Positions 44,220 to 55,640 of a stretch of DNA of 64,000 nt are shown here, piece after piece. The notes under the pieces were generated by a model. The model did no database searches. It was given only the letters and a program-made list of their open reading frames with translations, and was not told the origin of the DNA. The position numbers were made by a program, and so were the translations under genes. Every line of letters starts with the position of its first letter. Within the stretch, counting starts at the first letter, position 1. Source of the DNA: Sarcophilus harrisii (taxonomy: Eukaryota > Chordata > Mammalia > Dasyuromorphia > Dasyuridae); NCBI RefSeq assembly GCF_902635505.1, contig NC_045430.1:28043564-28107563 (forward strand). Direction: 5' to 3'.

Positions 44220-44692
44220 GGAGAGGTGCCCTAGCTCAAGATCCTTCAGTAGCTGTCTATTACTTCTACATTAAACTAAAAACCTCTCTATTTGGCTTTC
44301 TTTTATAGATTAGCATACCTTCTCAGACTTATTTCATACAACCATGTTCTTCCAAATTGGCCAATTTGTTGTTTCCTATCATCTCCCCTATCCCTAGAAA
44401 GGGATTCCTCTCTTCTACCTCTTCAAATTCTTTCCTTCCTCGGTAGCTTAACTGAGTTACCACCTCTAACAAGAAGTCTTTCTAGAATCTCCCTTGTTAT
44501 TTCTGCTGCCTCCTACCTCCTGTATTTCTTAAATCAATTAAGCAGTCAACAAACATTTGATACTTATAAATGTGATTTCCCGCTATATAATATAAACATT
44601 TTGAGGACAGGGAAACGATTATTCATCTTGTCTACTAGTTCATGAAAGCTTGCACATAGTAGGCACTTAAATGTTTATTAAAATTTCAAAAT
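44220..44692 (+). mobile_element. L2 LINE 3' region
   Basis: TCCTTCAGTAGCTGTCTATT, TTTGAGGACAGGGAAACGAT and TGCACATAGTAGGCACTTAA. The 117-codon frame at 44292-44645 is inside this element. Confidence 0.75.
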
Positions 44693-44699
44693 ATGAGTA

Positions 44700-46080
44700 A
44701 ATGACCTTATTTGTGATCAATACATTCTCTGTTCCAAAAAAGCCCGAGGGAGCAATACTAACCTCAAGGAAAACAGGATTTGCTTGTTAAAAATTTTCTC
44801 AAGACAACACATGTAAAACCACTGGGCAATGATAATACACATTTTCATTCTGAGTGAGCATATTTCATGCTTTTCACCTCGATTGGTGCCAGATTAATAT
44901 CCTTAACATTGTAATATCCCAAATGAATCAAGAGAGAAGGCATTCAAGCCAGAAACATCCTTTTTGATACTAGATAGACTCCATTCTGTTTTCACTTGGG
45001 ATGAAACTATCAAGAAAACACAAATTAACTAAAACTTTGGGGACAGAATTTAGTGTAATTGAAATTATTCAATTTAGAGTAATTATATCCTCACTTAAAC
45101 CTAAATTAAACATGCCAAACTGTAATTATCTTCAAGTTGATGTCTTGGAAAATTATCCCCCCATTTTGCCCTGACACTGTTGACGATCTTAAACTCTTAA
45201 GGCTGAGTCAAGAGGTCTCATCCCTTTCTTTGGACTACAAGTCTTATGTAATGCTGAGCAATTATTTTAAGCCTCTTGAGAAATTGAGAAGGATATCATT
45301 AATGCCATAACATTATATGCAGAATTTGTGTTTTCAGCATTGGATACCACTAACTTAATATTACCATCAATAAGAATCAAAGGCAACAATAAATGGGTAA
45401 TGCTGTAAATATTTAGTTGGAGAGAAGCTTATAGAAAACAAGTGGCAGTTCAGATTAACAAAATAAGGTGACCAAGACTTAAAACCATCCAGGTGTATTT
45501 CTGAACCAGTTTAAAATTTTGAAAGATGCCCAGCAGAAGGAAAAAAAAAAGGAAGTTATTATTTCCTTGGCTTCTTGAAGTCTTAGTAATTTGTAGGCAC
45601 ACAACTAAGATAGTCCAGTTTTTTTTTTTTTTAAATTAATGATGTCAACACTCCTGAAAGATTAGTCCCTGAAAGATTCCTATTTAACTAACCTTTTTGT
45701 CATTTGATTTGATTAAATTTAACAGCTGATGTGATTAAACTTGCAAGCTAGTTTATTCATCTTAATCTTTGGGACAGTAGGTGGGTATGATTTGCAAATA
45801 TATTGGTCAAAAATAGATGAATTGAAATGTGCTGGGCTGGCATATTGTCAAACACACAATAAAAGTCACACACACATACAACATATGAATATGCCTCCAA
45901 TCTAGGAAAATATTCACATTAATACCAGAAGCAGTTCAGAGGAACCTTGGCCGACATCCCATCTGTTCCTATGAATTAAATTTAGAAATCATATGTAATA
46001 TAGACATTTCTGTCTGAATATCATAAAACCCTGACACATCGAGGCTTTCATTAAAAAGCTCTGAGATGTGACTTGAATAC
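44700..46080. other. Repeat-free AT-rich DNA
   Basis: No interspersed repeat is recognised across about 1.4 kb apart from A and T runs (45540-45550, 45619-45632). There are many TAATTA-type words (for example 45050-45130). No gene is seen. Confidence 0.5.
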
Positions 46081-46560
46081 CAATCTGTCTTAGTTAATTA
46101 GTATTTTCAGTTTAGCATATTCACTTTCAGACATATTGCTGTTTGCACATGGTAATTTAGGTAAACAGATACCATCCACAGCTGCATCAATTAACACTGC
46201 TAATCAAAACTGAATTCAGGTAATTAGGCCCATTTATGCAAAAAATGTGTAATTTTGGGAGGAAAGCTAGATTCTTCAAGATTATGTCAATAAAGAGAAG
46301 GTTTTCTTTTTCACAAATAAGATGGGAAAAGATGGGGAGAGAGCATCATTAATATATACCTCGTGCAGACAGAGTAAAATATCCAAATTAAATCTCAGTA
46401 TTTAATTGGTCTGTATTTTGAGAAAGTGGGCCGTATTTTTTATCAATGTTTGTTTCAGTGTTTCCACGTAGAGAAGTTACTCGGGATTTGCCGAAGGATT
46501 TAATCACTATCATACAGGACTCATATGATTAATGAATCAGAGAGTATTTATATAATTAGA
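46080..46560. promoter_or_regulatory. Candidate conserved non-coding element cluster
   Basis: Dense homeodomain-type cores (TCAATTAACACTGCTAATCA, AGGTAATTAGGCCC, TATTTAATTGG) and no repeats or frames. The composition resembles long-range developmental enhancers. This is inference only. Confidence 0.3.
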
Positions 46561-46779
46561 AGTGAGCATTGGTCAAACTTTTTCCCTATCTTGCTAGTAT
46601 AGTCATTGCACACATGTTTCTTTTCTTCTAAAAATGTGAGTTTGTTTATCCTTAGATTAATAAGAATGATTTCATTGTTTCTACCAAGGAAGCACCTCCA
46701 AGCACAAACCATACAAATCTGTTTTTTTTTCTTCCAGACCCCACCAAAAGACTAATTGCAAATGACTTCTCTCATTAAA

Positions 46780-47012
46780 TTCTATTGTTTAGTCATTTTT
46801 AGTTGTGTCACTCAATGTCCCCATTTGGGGTTTTTCTTAGCAAATGTACCTGGCCTGCTATTCCTCCAGATGCAAAAATTGAGCCTAATAGGATTAAGTG
46901 ACTTGTCCAGGGTCACTGTAGCTAGAAAATGTCACAGGCTGGATTTGAACTCAGGAAGATGACTCTTCCTGACTCCAGGTTCAGCACTTTATCTACTATA
47001 CTGCCCATCTAT
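46780..47012 (-). repeat. MAR1/WALLSI-type CORE-SINE
   Basis: CCCCATTTGGGGTTTTTCTT, AGTGACTTGTCCAGGGTCAC and GACTCTTCCTGACTCCAGGT. Confidence 0.88.
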
Positions 47013-47057
47013 CATACCCATCAAATTTTGGAACATGACTAATCTAATTCTGGCAGG

Positions 47058-47300
47058 TATAGGTCATAATGGATAGAGTGCTGGTCTTTGCATAAAGAAG
47101 ACCTGAGTCCAATATTACCTTAGACATTTACTAGTTATGTACCTTGGGTCACTTATTTAATACCTCTCAGCCTCAGTTTTCTCATCTGTAAAATGAGGAT
47201 CATTATAGCCTCTATTTCAAAGAGTTATTGTGAATTTCAAATGAGATATGACTTGCAAAGCTCAAAGCATTGTTTAAATGCTATTATTATTATTACACAA
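47058..47300 (+). repeat. MIR/THER1 SINE, full length
   Basis: CATAATGGATAGAGTGCTGG, CTCAGTTTTCTCATCTGTAA, GAGTTATTGTGAATTTCAAA and the ATT-rich tail TGCTATTATTATTATTAC. Confidence 0.85.
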
Positions 47301-47309
47301 GGAAATGGA

Positions 47310-48360
47310 ATTTCATTGTTTTATGAAAAATACAGGTTAAGTCATTAAATAATAAATAAAAAGTTGGCAGCAAGCTACCAATTCATTAGTGATTGATCTG
47401 ACCAATTTAATAAAATTTGATTTTTAAAATTTGAAAAAAATAGGTTTTTAAAAAGTGGAATGGTTGCTGGGTTATATGGTTATGCCTTAACAAATCTCAC
47501 ACTTTAGGATAAAAGTTCAGAGACTTTTGTATCATGGTAAATAAAAAAAATGAGGAAAATGAAGAACTACTTATTGCAGCTAATTTCCGTTATATGACTT
47601 CAGTTGTCAACCTTTACAATGGGCTTTCACAAGGGATGTGGTTAGCTTAAAGTTCATTAATGATTGGTATACAAAGAGTGGGCAAAATCTACATATTAAA
47701 ACACTTGTCAGTAACTTGTCTTCCAAAATGTCTGAGCCTAAAAAGAACATTATACACAGAGAGTTATGGATTCAAAGATTAATGACCAAATTTAATCTAT
47801 CATTTTGCCCATCACTGGCCAGCTCTTGTTCTTAGAATAAACCAATATAAGGCAGAATTGATTTTTCTGCAAAATAGCATGCTATCTTTTCTCAGACGGC
47901 AGTAATTGCTTTTCGCCTGGATACCATTTTTCGAAAAAAAATTTTTTTCATCTTCATGGAGTTTGTGCATAACATAAACAACTGCACAATTAACTCTGGA
48001 ATACTCTTAAGAAGAGCTGGCTAATGAAGCCAGTGCCAACTCACCCATTTAGAGAACCCTCATTTTAAAATACCACAACACAATTTTCAATGTTCTAATG
48101 AACCATTTACTTCAATTAAGCTGTGAGAGTTAGAATAGGGATACCCACAACTTTGGAAGGTTCTTGACAGGTAGGTTTGAAGGATTTCCAAAGAAAAACC
48201 TGTAAGAACAACTGATATTTTGCAGAAACTGGGGGTGTGGAAGAAAGGCCCTTGTCAATTTTGCTATTTTTCCATTAATTGAACTGCTCTCCTTAATATG
48301 CCCTTAGGACAATGAGTAATACCCATGAGAGAAAGAGGAGAAAGGAAATTGCATTACACA
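47310..48360. other. AT-rich DNA, no feature recognised
   Basis: No repeat or gene is recognised; the 65-codon frame at 47638-47835 has no known similarity. Confidence 0.5.
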
Positions 48361-48366
48361 TTTGTA

Positions 48367-48450
48367 CTTAATGAGTAATTGCAAACAGCCTACATCTCTT
48401 ACCTCCCCTGCATTGTCTCCAAAGGGAGATCAATCTTGTATTTATCACTA
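48367..48450 (+). repeat. About 80-bp local repeat, copy 1
   Basis: TTAATGAGTAATTGCAAACA, GCCTACATCTCTTACC and CAAAGGGAGATCAATCTTGT recur at 50036-50115 almost unchanged. Confidence 0.93.
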
Positions 48451-48614
48451 TCCTCAAACCCCATAGCTTTTTGGCCATATTTTAATATATCCCTTTATAT
48501 GAAAAATGATAATAATATTAAAAGTAATAATAGAAACTGACACATATAATCCTTTGCTATTTACCATGAGCTTTGAAGGTATTTGTTTCTCTTCATTTTA
48601 GTTTTTCCTTCTGA

Positions 48615-48760
48615 TATATTCCTCTATTTATTAACTGTGTGACTTTGAGCAAGTCATGTCTCCTCAGTGGACCTCAGTTACCTCATCTGTAAAATAATGT
48701 CTTGGATTAGGAGGTTTTAAAGGTACCTTTCCTCTCTAGCTCTAAGATTTGGGGACATAA
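48615..48760 (+). repeat. MIR-related SINE with L3-type tail
   Basis: GTGTGACTTTGAGCAAGTCA, CAGTTACCTCATCTGTAAAA and CTCTCTAGCTCTAAGATTTG. Confidence 0.72.
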
Positions 48761-48844
48761 TGATTTTGTGGTTACTTGGTTTATTCATGTCCAAGTTACA
48801 TGAGTTCCTGGTTTCCTGGGAGTTGGTCCCTGATCTTAGCTCCA

Positions 48845-49165
48845 ATGATAAAATACTCCTTCCCAAAACTATCTGGTATTCATTTTGTATGTATTCTGTA
48901 TATCATCACATATATGTATGTATTGTTTCCCCTGACAGAATTTCAGCTCTTTGGGAATAGGGACTGTTTGAGTTTTGTTACTATCTATCCTTGGGGCTTA
49001 GCACAGTATCTGGCATACAGTAGGGTTTTAAGAATACTTATTGACTGATTCTATCTGCTTACAGAGCATGAGATCCTTGAGGACAGGAACAGTTTCATTT
49101 CAGTCTTTGTATCCCTAGCACCTATCATATGCCTGGCACATAATAGAGAGTTTAAAGCTAAAACA
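48845..49165 (+). mobile_element. Two L2 3' ends in tandem
   Basis: The first ends TCTGGCATACAGTAGGGTTT then AATACTTATTGACTGATT near 49050. The second runs GAGATCCTTGAGGACAGGAA to ATGCCTGGCACATAATAGAG. Confidence 0.75.
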
Positions 49166-49184
49166 ATAAAGTGAAATGAACTGT

Positions 49185-49665
49185 GTACATAGTAAGAACA
49201 AAGTTGTGTGGGACGATCAGCTATGAATGACTTAGCTATTCTCAGCAATATAAATGATCCAGGCCTATTCTGAAGGATTTATGATGAAAAATGCCATCCA
49301 TACCCTGAGAAAGAACTGAATTGTTTCTGAATTAAGACTGAAGCATCTTTTTTTTTTTTTTTTTTTTTTGGAGGGGGGATCTATTTTTCTTTTGCAACAT
49401 GACTTTTATGGAAATATTCTGCATAACTTCACGTGCCTTTTCAATGGGGAGGTGTAGAGAGAGAATCTGGAACTCGAAGATTTAAAAACAAATATATAGG
49501 CAACTAGATGGCATAGGGAGTCAGGAGGATGTGAATTCAAATCCAGCCTCAGATACTTAATACTTTCTAGTTGTGTGATCCTGGGCAAGTCACTTAACTC
49601 AAATTGCCTCTCAAAAAAAAGTAAAAAAAAATATTTTGCATGTAACTGGGCAAAATAAAAATGTT
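49185..49665 (+). mobile_element. L1 LINE 3' UTR, split by a tRNA-type SINE
   Basis: GGACGATCAGCTATGAATGA, GGATTTATGATGAAAAATGC, a run of about 22 T, and TGCAACATGACTTTTATGGA. After the SINE it ends TTTTGCATGTAACTGGGCAA, the standard last words of this L1 UTR. Confidence 0.82.
49484..49621 (+). repeat. tRNA-derived SINE without CORE tail (WSINE-like), nested
   Basis: GGCAACTAGATGGCATAGGG, TGTGAATTCAAATCCAGCCT, TGGGCAAGTCACTTAACTCA and AATTGCCTC followed by an A-rich tail. Flanking AAAAACAAATAT and AAAAAAAAATAT may be the target duplication. Confidence 0.82.
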
Positions 49666-49759
49666 AAAACATAAAAATGAAAATAAAGTTAAAGCAATTA
49701 AATGTAAAGCAGTCTTCTTTATTCTCAAAGGATATATAAAAGACACAGAGAAATTACAG

Positions 49760-49985
49760 AAAGATGCAGCAGCATAATCGAATTTAGATTTAGAAAATTT
49801 GGGTTTGAATTCTCCCATAATTACTTCAATAGCTTTGTGATATCATATAGATAATTTAAATTCACTAAGCCTTGGGTTTCTCATCTGAAAAATGGGATTA
49901 TTAGTACTTGGACTGCCTACATACACCAGGTTATTCTGAACAAAGTACTTGAAAATTGGAAATTAATAAATACAATTTGAATTTA
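49760..49985 (+). repeat. MIR/THER1 SINE
   Basis: GCAGCAGCATAATCGAATTT, GGGTTTCTCATCTGAAAAAT and TGAACAAAGTACTTGAAAAT. Confidence 0.68.
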
Positions 49986-50035
49986 TGTGTCAGATACTAG
50001 ATATTCAAACTCACAAATGAAAAGTATCTAAGGGA

Positions 50036-50115
50036 ATTAATGAGAAATTCCAAACAGCCTACATCTCTTACCTGCATTGTCTCCAAAGGGAGATCAATCT
50101 TGTATTTAATCACTT
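50036..50115 (+). repeat. About 80-bp local repeat, copy 2
   Basis: Matches 48367-48450 with a 4-bp gap (TCCC absent) and about three base changes. Confidence 0.93.
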
Positions 50116-50119
50116 TTAT

Positions 50120-50305
50120 CTGAGGGAAGTCTGCATAAGAATGCAGAGCTACTTGAAAGGGAGGGGGAATTGCTTTTGCCTTTCTTTATATTTCCAGTGT
50201 TTAGAATAGTGCCTGGACACATGTGATTGTTTAGTCATTTTCAATCACCCCATTTGGTACACACTAAGTGCTTAATAAATACTTGTTGATTTATTGGTGG
50301 CTTCA
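50120..50305 (+). mobile_element. L2 LINE 3' end with a scrap of SINE
   Basis: TAGAATAGTGCCTGGACACA is interrupted by GATTGTTTAGTCATTTTCAA (a reversed MAR1 scrap, about 50223-50257), then continues CTAAGTGCTTAATAAATACT. Confidence 0.68.
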
Positions 50306-50404
50306 AATTCTATTTCTGCTAAGTGTTAGATTAGATGGTTGCTGAAATTTCTTCCAATTCAATTTATAATTCTATGATACTTGTAAAACCTCATATACAT
50401 GTAA

Positions 50405-50632
50405 ATAGAGCAGTGAGCCTGACTTCTGCAAGACCAGAGTTCAAATTTAATCTCAGGCACTTCCTAGCTATGTGACCCCTGGCCAAGTTACTTAATCCAG
50501 TTTGCTTCACTTTCTTTATATAAAACGAGCTAGAGAAAGAAATGGCAAACTATTCTAATATCTTTGCCAAGAAAACCCCATGGACAGTATTGGTCCATGG
50601 TCCATGGGGGTTCATAAAAAGTCATGACAGCA
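50405..50632 (+). repeat. MAR1/WALLSI-type CORE-SINE
   Basis: AAATTTAATCTCAGGCACTT, CCTAGCTATGTGACCCCTGG, AAAGAAATGGCAAACTATTC and TTTGCCAAGAAAACCCCATG, with a small GGTCCAT doubling at 50591-50606. Confidence 0.87.
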
Positions 50633-50644
50633 ATATCATATAAA

Positions 50645-50830
50645 TGTATGGGGATAAGATATGATCTCATTGGTACAAGGAGCTCCCAAGTAAGGAAATT
50701 CTTTCTACCAATGCAGGTTGGACTTGCTCTGAAATAGAGAAGTGTGTATAACATTGGAACATCAGGAAACTTGCCTAGGTGCACCCAACCAGCTCTCTAT
50801 CCACTATACCATTTTGTCTCTCAATATTAC
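50645..50830 (-). repeat. Marsupial SINE (GGTAGAAGGAGTTT type), reversed
   Basis: GGTACAAGGAGCTCCCAAGT, ACCAATGCAGGTTGGACTTG and CTCTCTATCCACTATACCAT. Confidence 0.62.
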
Positions 50831-51069
50831 TTATTATTATGGAACAAGTAATAAGTAGAGGACCATAAGTACCTATGTGGTCCAGATGAACACTTTAGTT
50901 AAATAATACTTGGAAGCTAATGGAAACTTAGCACTACTATCCTAACCTTTGCAACAAATGATAAAACACCGTTGCTACAGTATTCATACTGGTGGAGAAT
51001 CAGCGTGACATTACTAGAAATGTCTCAACTGACTTTTTTCACTAACTACTTCCTCTTTGGAGTTATAGC

Positions 51070-51228
51070 TTTATAGAATCATAGATTGAGACGTGAAAGG
51101 AGACTCAGAGGTCTTCTGGTCCAACCCTTTCATTTAACAGATGAACAAACTGAGTTCTGGAGGGTCGAAGTCATTTACCTGGGGTCATGGAGGTAATGAA
51201 TAGCATCACAGAAACAACATGGATTTTT
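51070..51228 (-). repeat. THER2/MIR3-type SINE
   Basis: AATCATAGATTGAGACGTGA, TCTTCTGGTCCAACCCTTTC and ACAGATGAACAAACTGAGTT. Confidence 0.75.
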
Positions 51229-51229
51229 T

Positions 51230-53380
51230 AAAAACTCATTTTTTTTTTTCCAGGCTACCACCTTGAAGGTATTGCCTATAAGAAGCTTTTTGAATACCAG
51301 TGATTTTGTTGTTTCAACCAAAATAATAAGCAATCCAAAAGCCAATGGCCTACTTTGTATCCTTTTTTTTAAAAATTTTGTAAGAGGGAGACAACTAAAC
51401 CAAGTGTACAATGAAAAAATCAGATCATTAATTTAAGCTTGTTAATGGCAAAATAAAAATATTTCAAAACAGCAGGATAAAATGTCAGGGCTGAGCTTGG
51501 GCAGATCGATGAGGAACAAATTGATGGGAAAAAAGCAATATAGAGGAATGAAGTACACAAAAGCAAAGCAAATAATCATACTGCAGACATACATATATCT
51601 ATGTGTATGTTTTTTGAGTTTGTGTTTTTCCCTTTGTTCTTTCCCTAATTTCTTGAACAAAAATAAACATAGAGATTTTCTCTCTTCCCTTCCTACATTA
51701 TTTCTATAATGCAAGTGAGACTGTGGTCCTTTCATAGAATTAGAGAGAGAAATCATTCTGCTAGATATATCAGTCCAGTTTTGAAAATTCTAGTATTTTA
51801 CTGCAAAAAAAAAAAAAAGTGAACATTGCAAGGTTCCATTGATTTGAGACTGGACATTTTATTTTTCAGAAGACGATATTGAATTTTATCTAAGTAAAAG
51901 CTATATTTCCTTTTGTAAAGGAACTCTTTGTGCTCACATTGGGAATTTAATTTAAGAGTAACATTTTCATAAACTTATCTCTTGCAATAAAACAAATCTT
52001 TCCTCATAAAACCATTCGACTATCCTCGTTATGATTTTAGGTGAATAGCCTGAAAGTTCCAAACCTACCCTTTTGTCAGGCAAGGCATAGATTGGTAAAT
52101 CTATCCAAACATAGGAATAGGGATAGGGAATGGACTCGTGAATTCCTTGATGTGGGAACTCCCAGATGAGGAAAGTCCTTCTACCTTAACACCCCACTGT
52201 AATAGAATATGAATCTCTTTTGGAAAAATTTGGAAAAAGATCCTCAAATTAAATAGATCTTAGTTAACATAAATTTTATCTATTCTATCAGGTAATATCA
52301 ACTTCTAAGGGGAATTCCAAAATGGTTTATTAATTTATTTTATTTCTTTATTTTTGCCAGCTAGTAGGTTTAGGCCATTCTACCTCAAGTGAAGTTTTTC
52401 ATCATTAATATTTTATTCCTGAGCTTTAAGTGGAAGCCTATCTTTCTGAAGGGTGTTAAAAGAAGACATGAAAAGCCTAGGCAAAAATCAAGTCTCACAC
52501 CTCAGGCTCCTTAATTTTTCTACTACAATGCCTTGGACTTTTCTACCTTGACAGATCCGATGGGAGTTCTTTGATGAAAAAATAGAAATACATTACATGT
52601 ATGGAATGAAGAGGACATTTATTATCATTTTAATAGTCCACAGACACATAAAAGATGACTCTTTCCTTGTGTGTGGAGACTCTAAAAGACTAAAAATATT
52701 CTCAGACTTGGTCATAAAAGAATTTAATAAAATATGAACAAGCCATATAGTTTTTGAATCAATAAGAATGTTTCACTTTTGACAAAGGATTTAAGAAAAT
52801 GCAATGGACAGAAATAAAACTAGACCATTAGAGTATAAGTGAATATGGTGCCAGTCTCAACATCCTGTACTTAATTAAAGCATTCAGTGCAGCCATATGA
52901 GATCAAAGATTATGGGATATTTATTTCCTAGACAGTAGAAATTATTGTGTTTCAAAGGTGACTTCTTAAAGAATGAACCATTAGGGAAGACACTTAATAT
53001 TCTAGATGAATGCAAATATAAAGCATTTAAATGGTTGGCACTGGATTAGGTAGGATCCATCTATGCCATTGACACCTTAACTCTTCCAGAAAACTCTCAG
53101 ACTTTTCTTTCTATCAATAACATACACCTCCTATTTCCAAAGATTCATTTCATTCATCCTTTCCCTCTACCTCATTCCCTTTTTTGGGGGGAATTCCTTG
53201 ACTAAGATTCCCCAAAAAGTTCACCTTTACATTTCATTAGCTCTTTTTGCCACTGAACCAGTTTGGCCAGCCCTAAATCAGGCTCTTTTCATAATAGCAT
53301 TTCTCTGAGATGTGTGAAGATGAAAATTAGAAGAGGGGTTTTTATTATTATTATTTGAATGACATACCACTTTTGCAATG
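51230..53380. other. About 2.1 kb AT-rich DNA, little recognised
   Basis: A SINE scrap at about 52120-52200 (GGGAACTCCCAGATGAGGAA) and poly-A/T runs (51242-51250, 51804-51818) are seen. Otherwise no repeat or gene is visible. Confidence 0.5.
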
Positions 53381-53740
53381 TTTGCATTTAAATTGGACAG
53401 AATAATTTAGCCTGGGCTTTTAATTTCAGAAGGGTTAATCACCCTAACAAAGGTCAATCAAACTTTAATCTTCAATAAAATTACTGCAGCTTCAATCACC
53501 TGAAGGACATTTATTATATTCCTATTTTCATGCAAAAGAATGCATTACTTTCATTATGCATCACTAATCTGCTAACTCTTTACATTAGCACATTCACCAT
53601 TAACATTTTACTAAAAATATTAATTCCATTGAAACTCTGACAAGAGTTCATTTCTACACATCTCAGGAGATAATCCCGTTAAAGACCAGGCCCTTCTGCT
53701 GTGAACTGCTTTCCTGGGCTTTCTAATCCACCCCGACCTC
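53380..53740. promoter_or_regulatory. Candidate conserved non-coding element
   Basis: Repeat-free, with closely spaced TTAATC, CAATCA, TAAT and ATGCAT words (GGTTAATCACCCTAACAAAG, AATGCATTACTTTCATTATG). The texture is that of homeobox/SOX-bound enhancers. Inference only. Confidence 0.32.
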
Positions 53741-53949
53741 TGATACTTCAAGGGAATACTAACAGTACAGACCCTCTATTACACAAAACATTATGGAGGT
53801 TTGGGTTAAAACAACAATATATTATTTTAGTAACTTAATCCTTTCTTTTGTCCACAATGAGGCGACTTAAATCAGTACAAGATACATACAAAAGAAGTTG
53901 ATTTCAAAAATAAAATACATATTGTCTTTGAACAATAGTTGAAACACCA

Positions 53950-54098
53950 AGCTAAATCCATCCATTCATCATTCATTCATACATTCATTCACTCAGGAGA
54001 TATTTATTTCAAGCCTAATTTGGACAATGCATTATCCCAGGTAGTGAAGAGAATACAGAGATGAAGGAGACAGCAATCTTAACCAGAGAATAATAGGA
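53950..54098 (-). mobile_element. L2 LINE 3' end
   Basis: ATTCATTCATACATTCATTC, GGAGATATTTATTTCAAGCC and ACAATGCATTATCCCAGGTA. Confidence 0.62.
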
Positions 54099-54099
54099 G

Positions 54100-55640
54100 C
54101 TTTTACAAAGGAATATCCAGTACGGAATAAAAGGAGGCATCTAATCACTTTCAGCTTTTAATATGAATAAAAAATGACATGCCTGAATTAAATTTTCTAT
54201 CAAATGGCTATAAGCAAAAATGTAAATAGAATTTTAATTAATACCATTTTAAAATCTCTTGGATCCTAAAAGTTAGTCCTATTATGATTTTTTAAAAAGA
54301 AAACCAAGTACATAGCGTACAGGACAAAATGACCCCTGAAAATGAGTCATTTTGTGTCTTGATAAAAATGAAACTTACTGCTCTAATTCTCCTTGAAAAT
54401 TTTGTTTGTTCAGCATTTTATTTCTGCGATACTTTCGAGATCAAGTAAAAGACCAATGGAAAGGTCATTGTGGACTCATTAAAAATGGAAGGACCATGGA
54501 GGAAATTGCTTCCAAAACTATGTGCCCTGATGTTTGAAAGCAGTTCTTGCAATACAAGACAAATAAGACGAGCCAAGAGATAAATGACTCCTCTTAGTTA
54601 TGATATAGTGGCCTTGGTAACCCCTGAGTAGAAGTGGAAGGGCCAAACATGTCCTCCATTTATATTACAAATTGATTGCCTTGCTTTACAACAGTATTTT
54701 GACATAACATAAATAAACTAGTTCTCCTCCTCCCAGGATTTTCTGGGCTACTTGCTTTCATCTTTCGAGTTTGCCCCATGCACACACATCCCTACACACA
54801 CAAGCACACACCTACCTCCCATCAATATATTCACACTCATTAGCAACCTGGCAAAATTGTGATTTGGGTGGGGGTTCCACAGAATTCCTGCACCACCTGG
54901 CAAAGCATCTACATCTTTAAAAAGATGCCAAAGGCGAAAGACTGGCAGGCGTTTTAAAAGGACAGATAATTTACAGAAATATAGGCATGTATAATATCTG
55001 TGACAAACTCAGGTGACTCTTGTATTCATTTATGCTTAATGCTCATGAAGTTGTCAAGTCTCCTCTTAGTGCAAAATTGGGATTTTTGTAAAAAATAAAA
55101 TATAATTATTACAAGAATACCTATTCCAGCATTTTTTTTTTTCTGGTAACCAGGTTGACACAATAGGAGAAAATTCAGTCAATGATTGTTATGTTTGTGG
55201 TAAACTGGTTAATGCTTATGTTAAAACCTGTTTTGTCGGTATGAAATAGAATTAGGTTTTAATGGTTAATAAAGAGTATTCATTTCACAATGAAATAATT
55301 GCTTATGTAGGAAATCTAGAAAGGAAGAATTCTCAAACTGATTTTTGAATGCCCTTCTTTCCTTTTTTTTAAAAAATAGTCCTTGCTTGAATTTACATTA
55401 AAACATAAATCAATATGACAATATACCACAACTGCTCTAGAAATTTAAAGCTGATTTCAAATACCACTCTGGGGGGAACAAGAAAGGAGGAAAAAGATAG
55501 AGAGACAGAGACAGAGACAGAAAGACACAGGGGTGGGGTGGGGGCGCAGTGTAAAGCCCACCAAGCCACCAGAAACATATCTGAACCAAATATAATGGAA
55601 TGATGATAAATGAAACATACCTTGGACTGGCTAAGTTCAG
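54100..55640. other. Repeat-poor DNA with short simple-sequence patches
   Basis: CA-rich patch at 54779-54815, T run at 55131-55142, (GACAGA) patch at 55501-55530. No gene is seen; the 107-codon minus frame at 55437-55760 has no known similarity. Confidence 0.5.

Noticed and set aside
44292-44645. 117-codon plus frame
   Set aside because: Lies wholly within an L2 3' region, outside its coding part.
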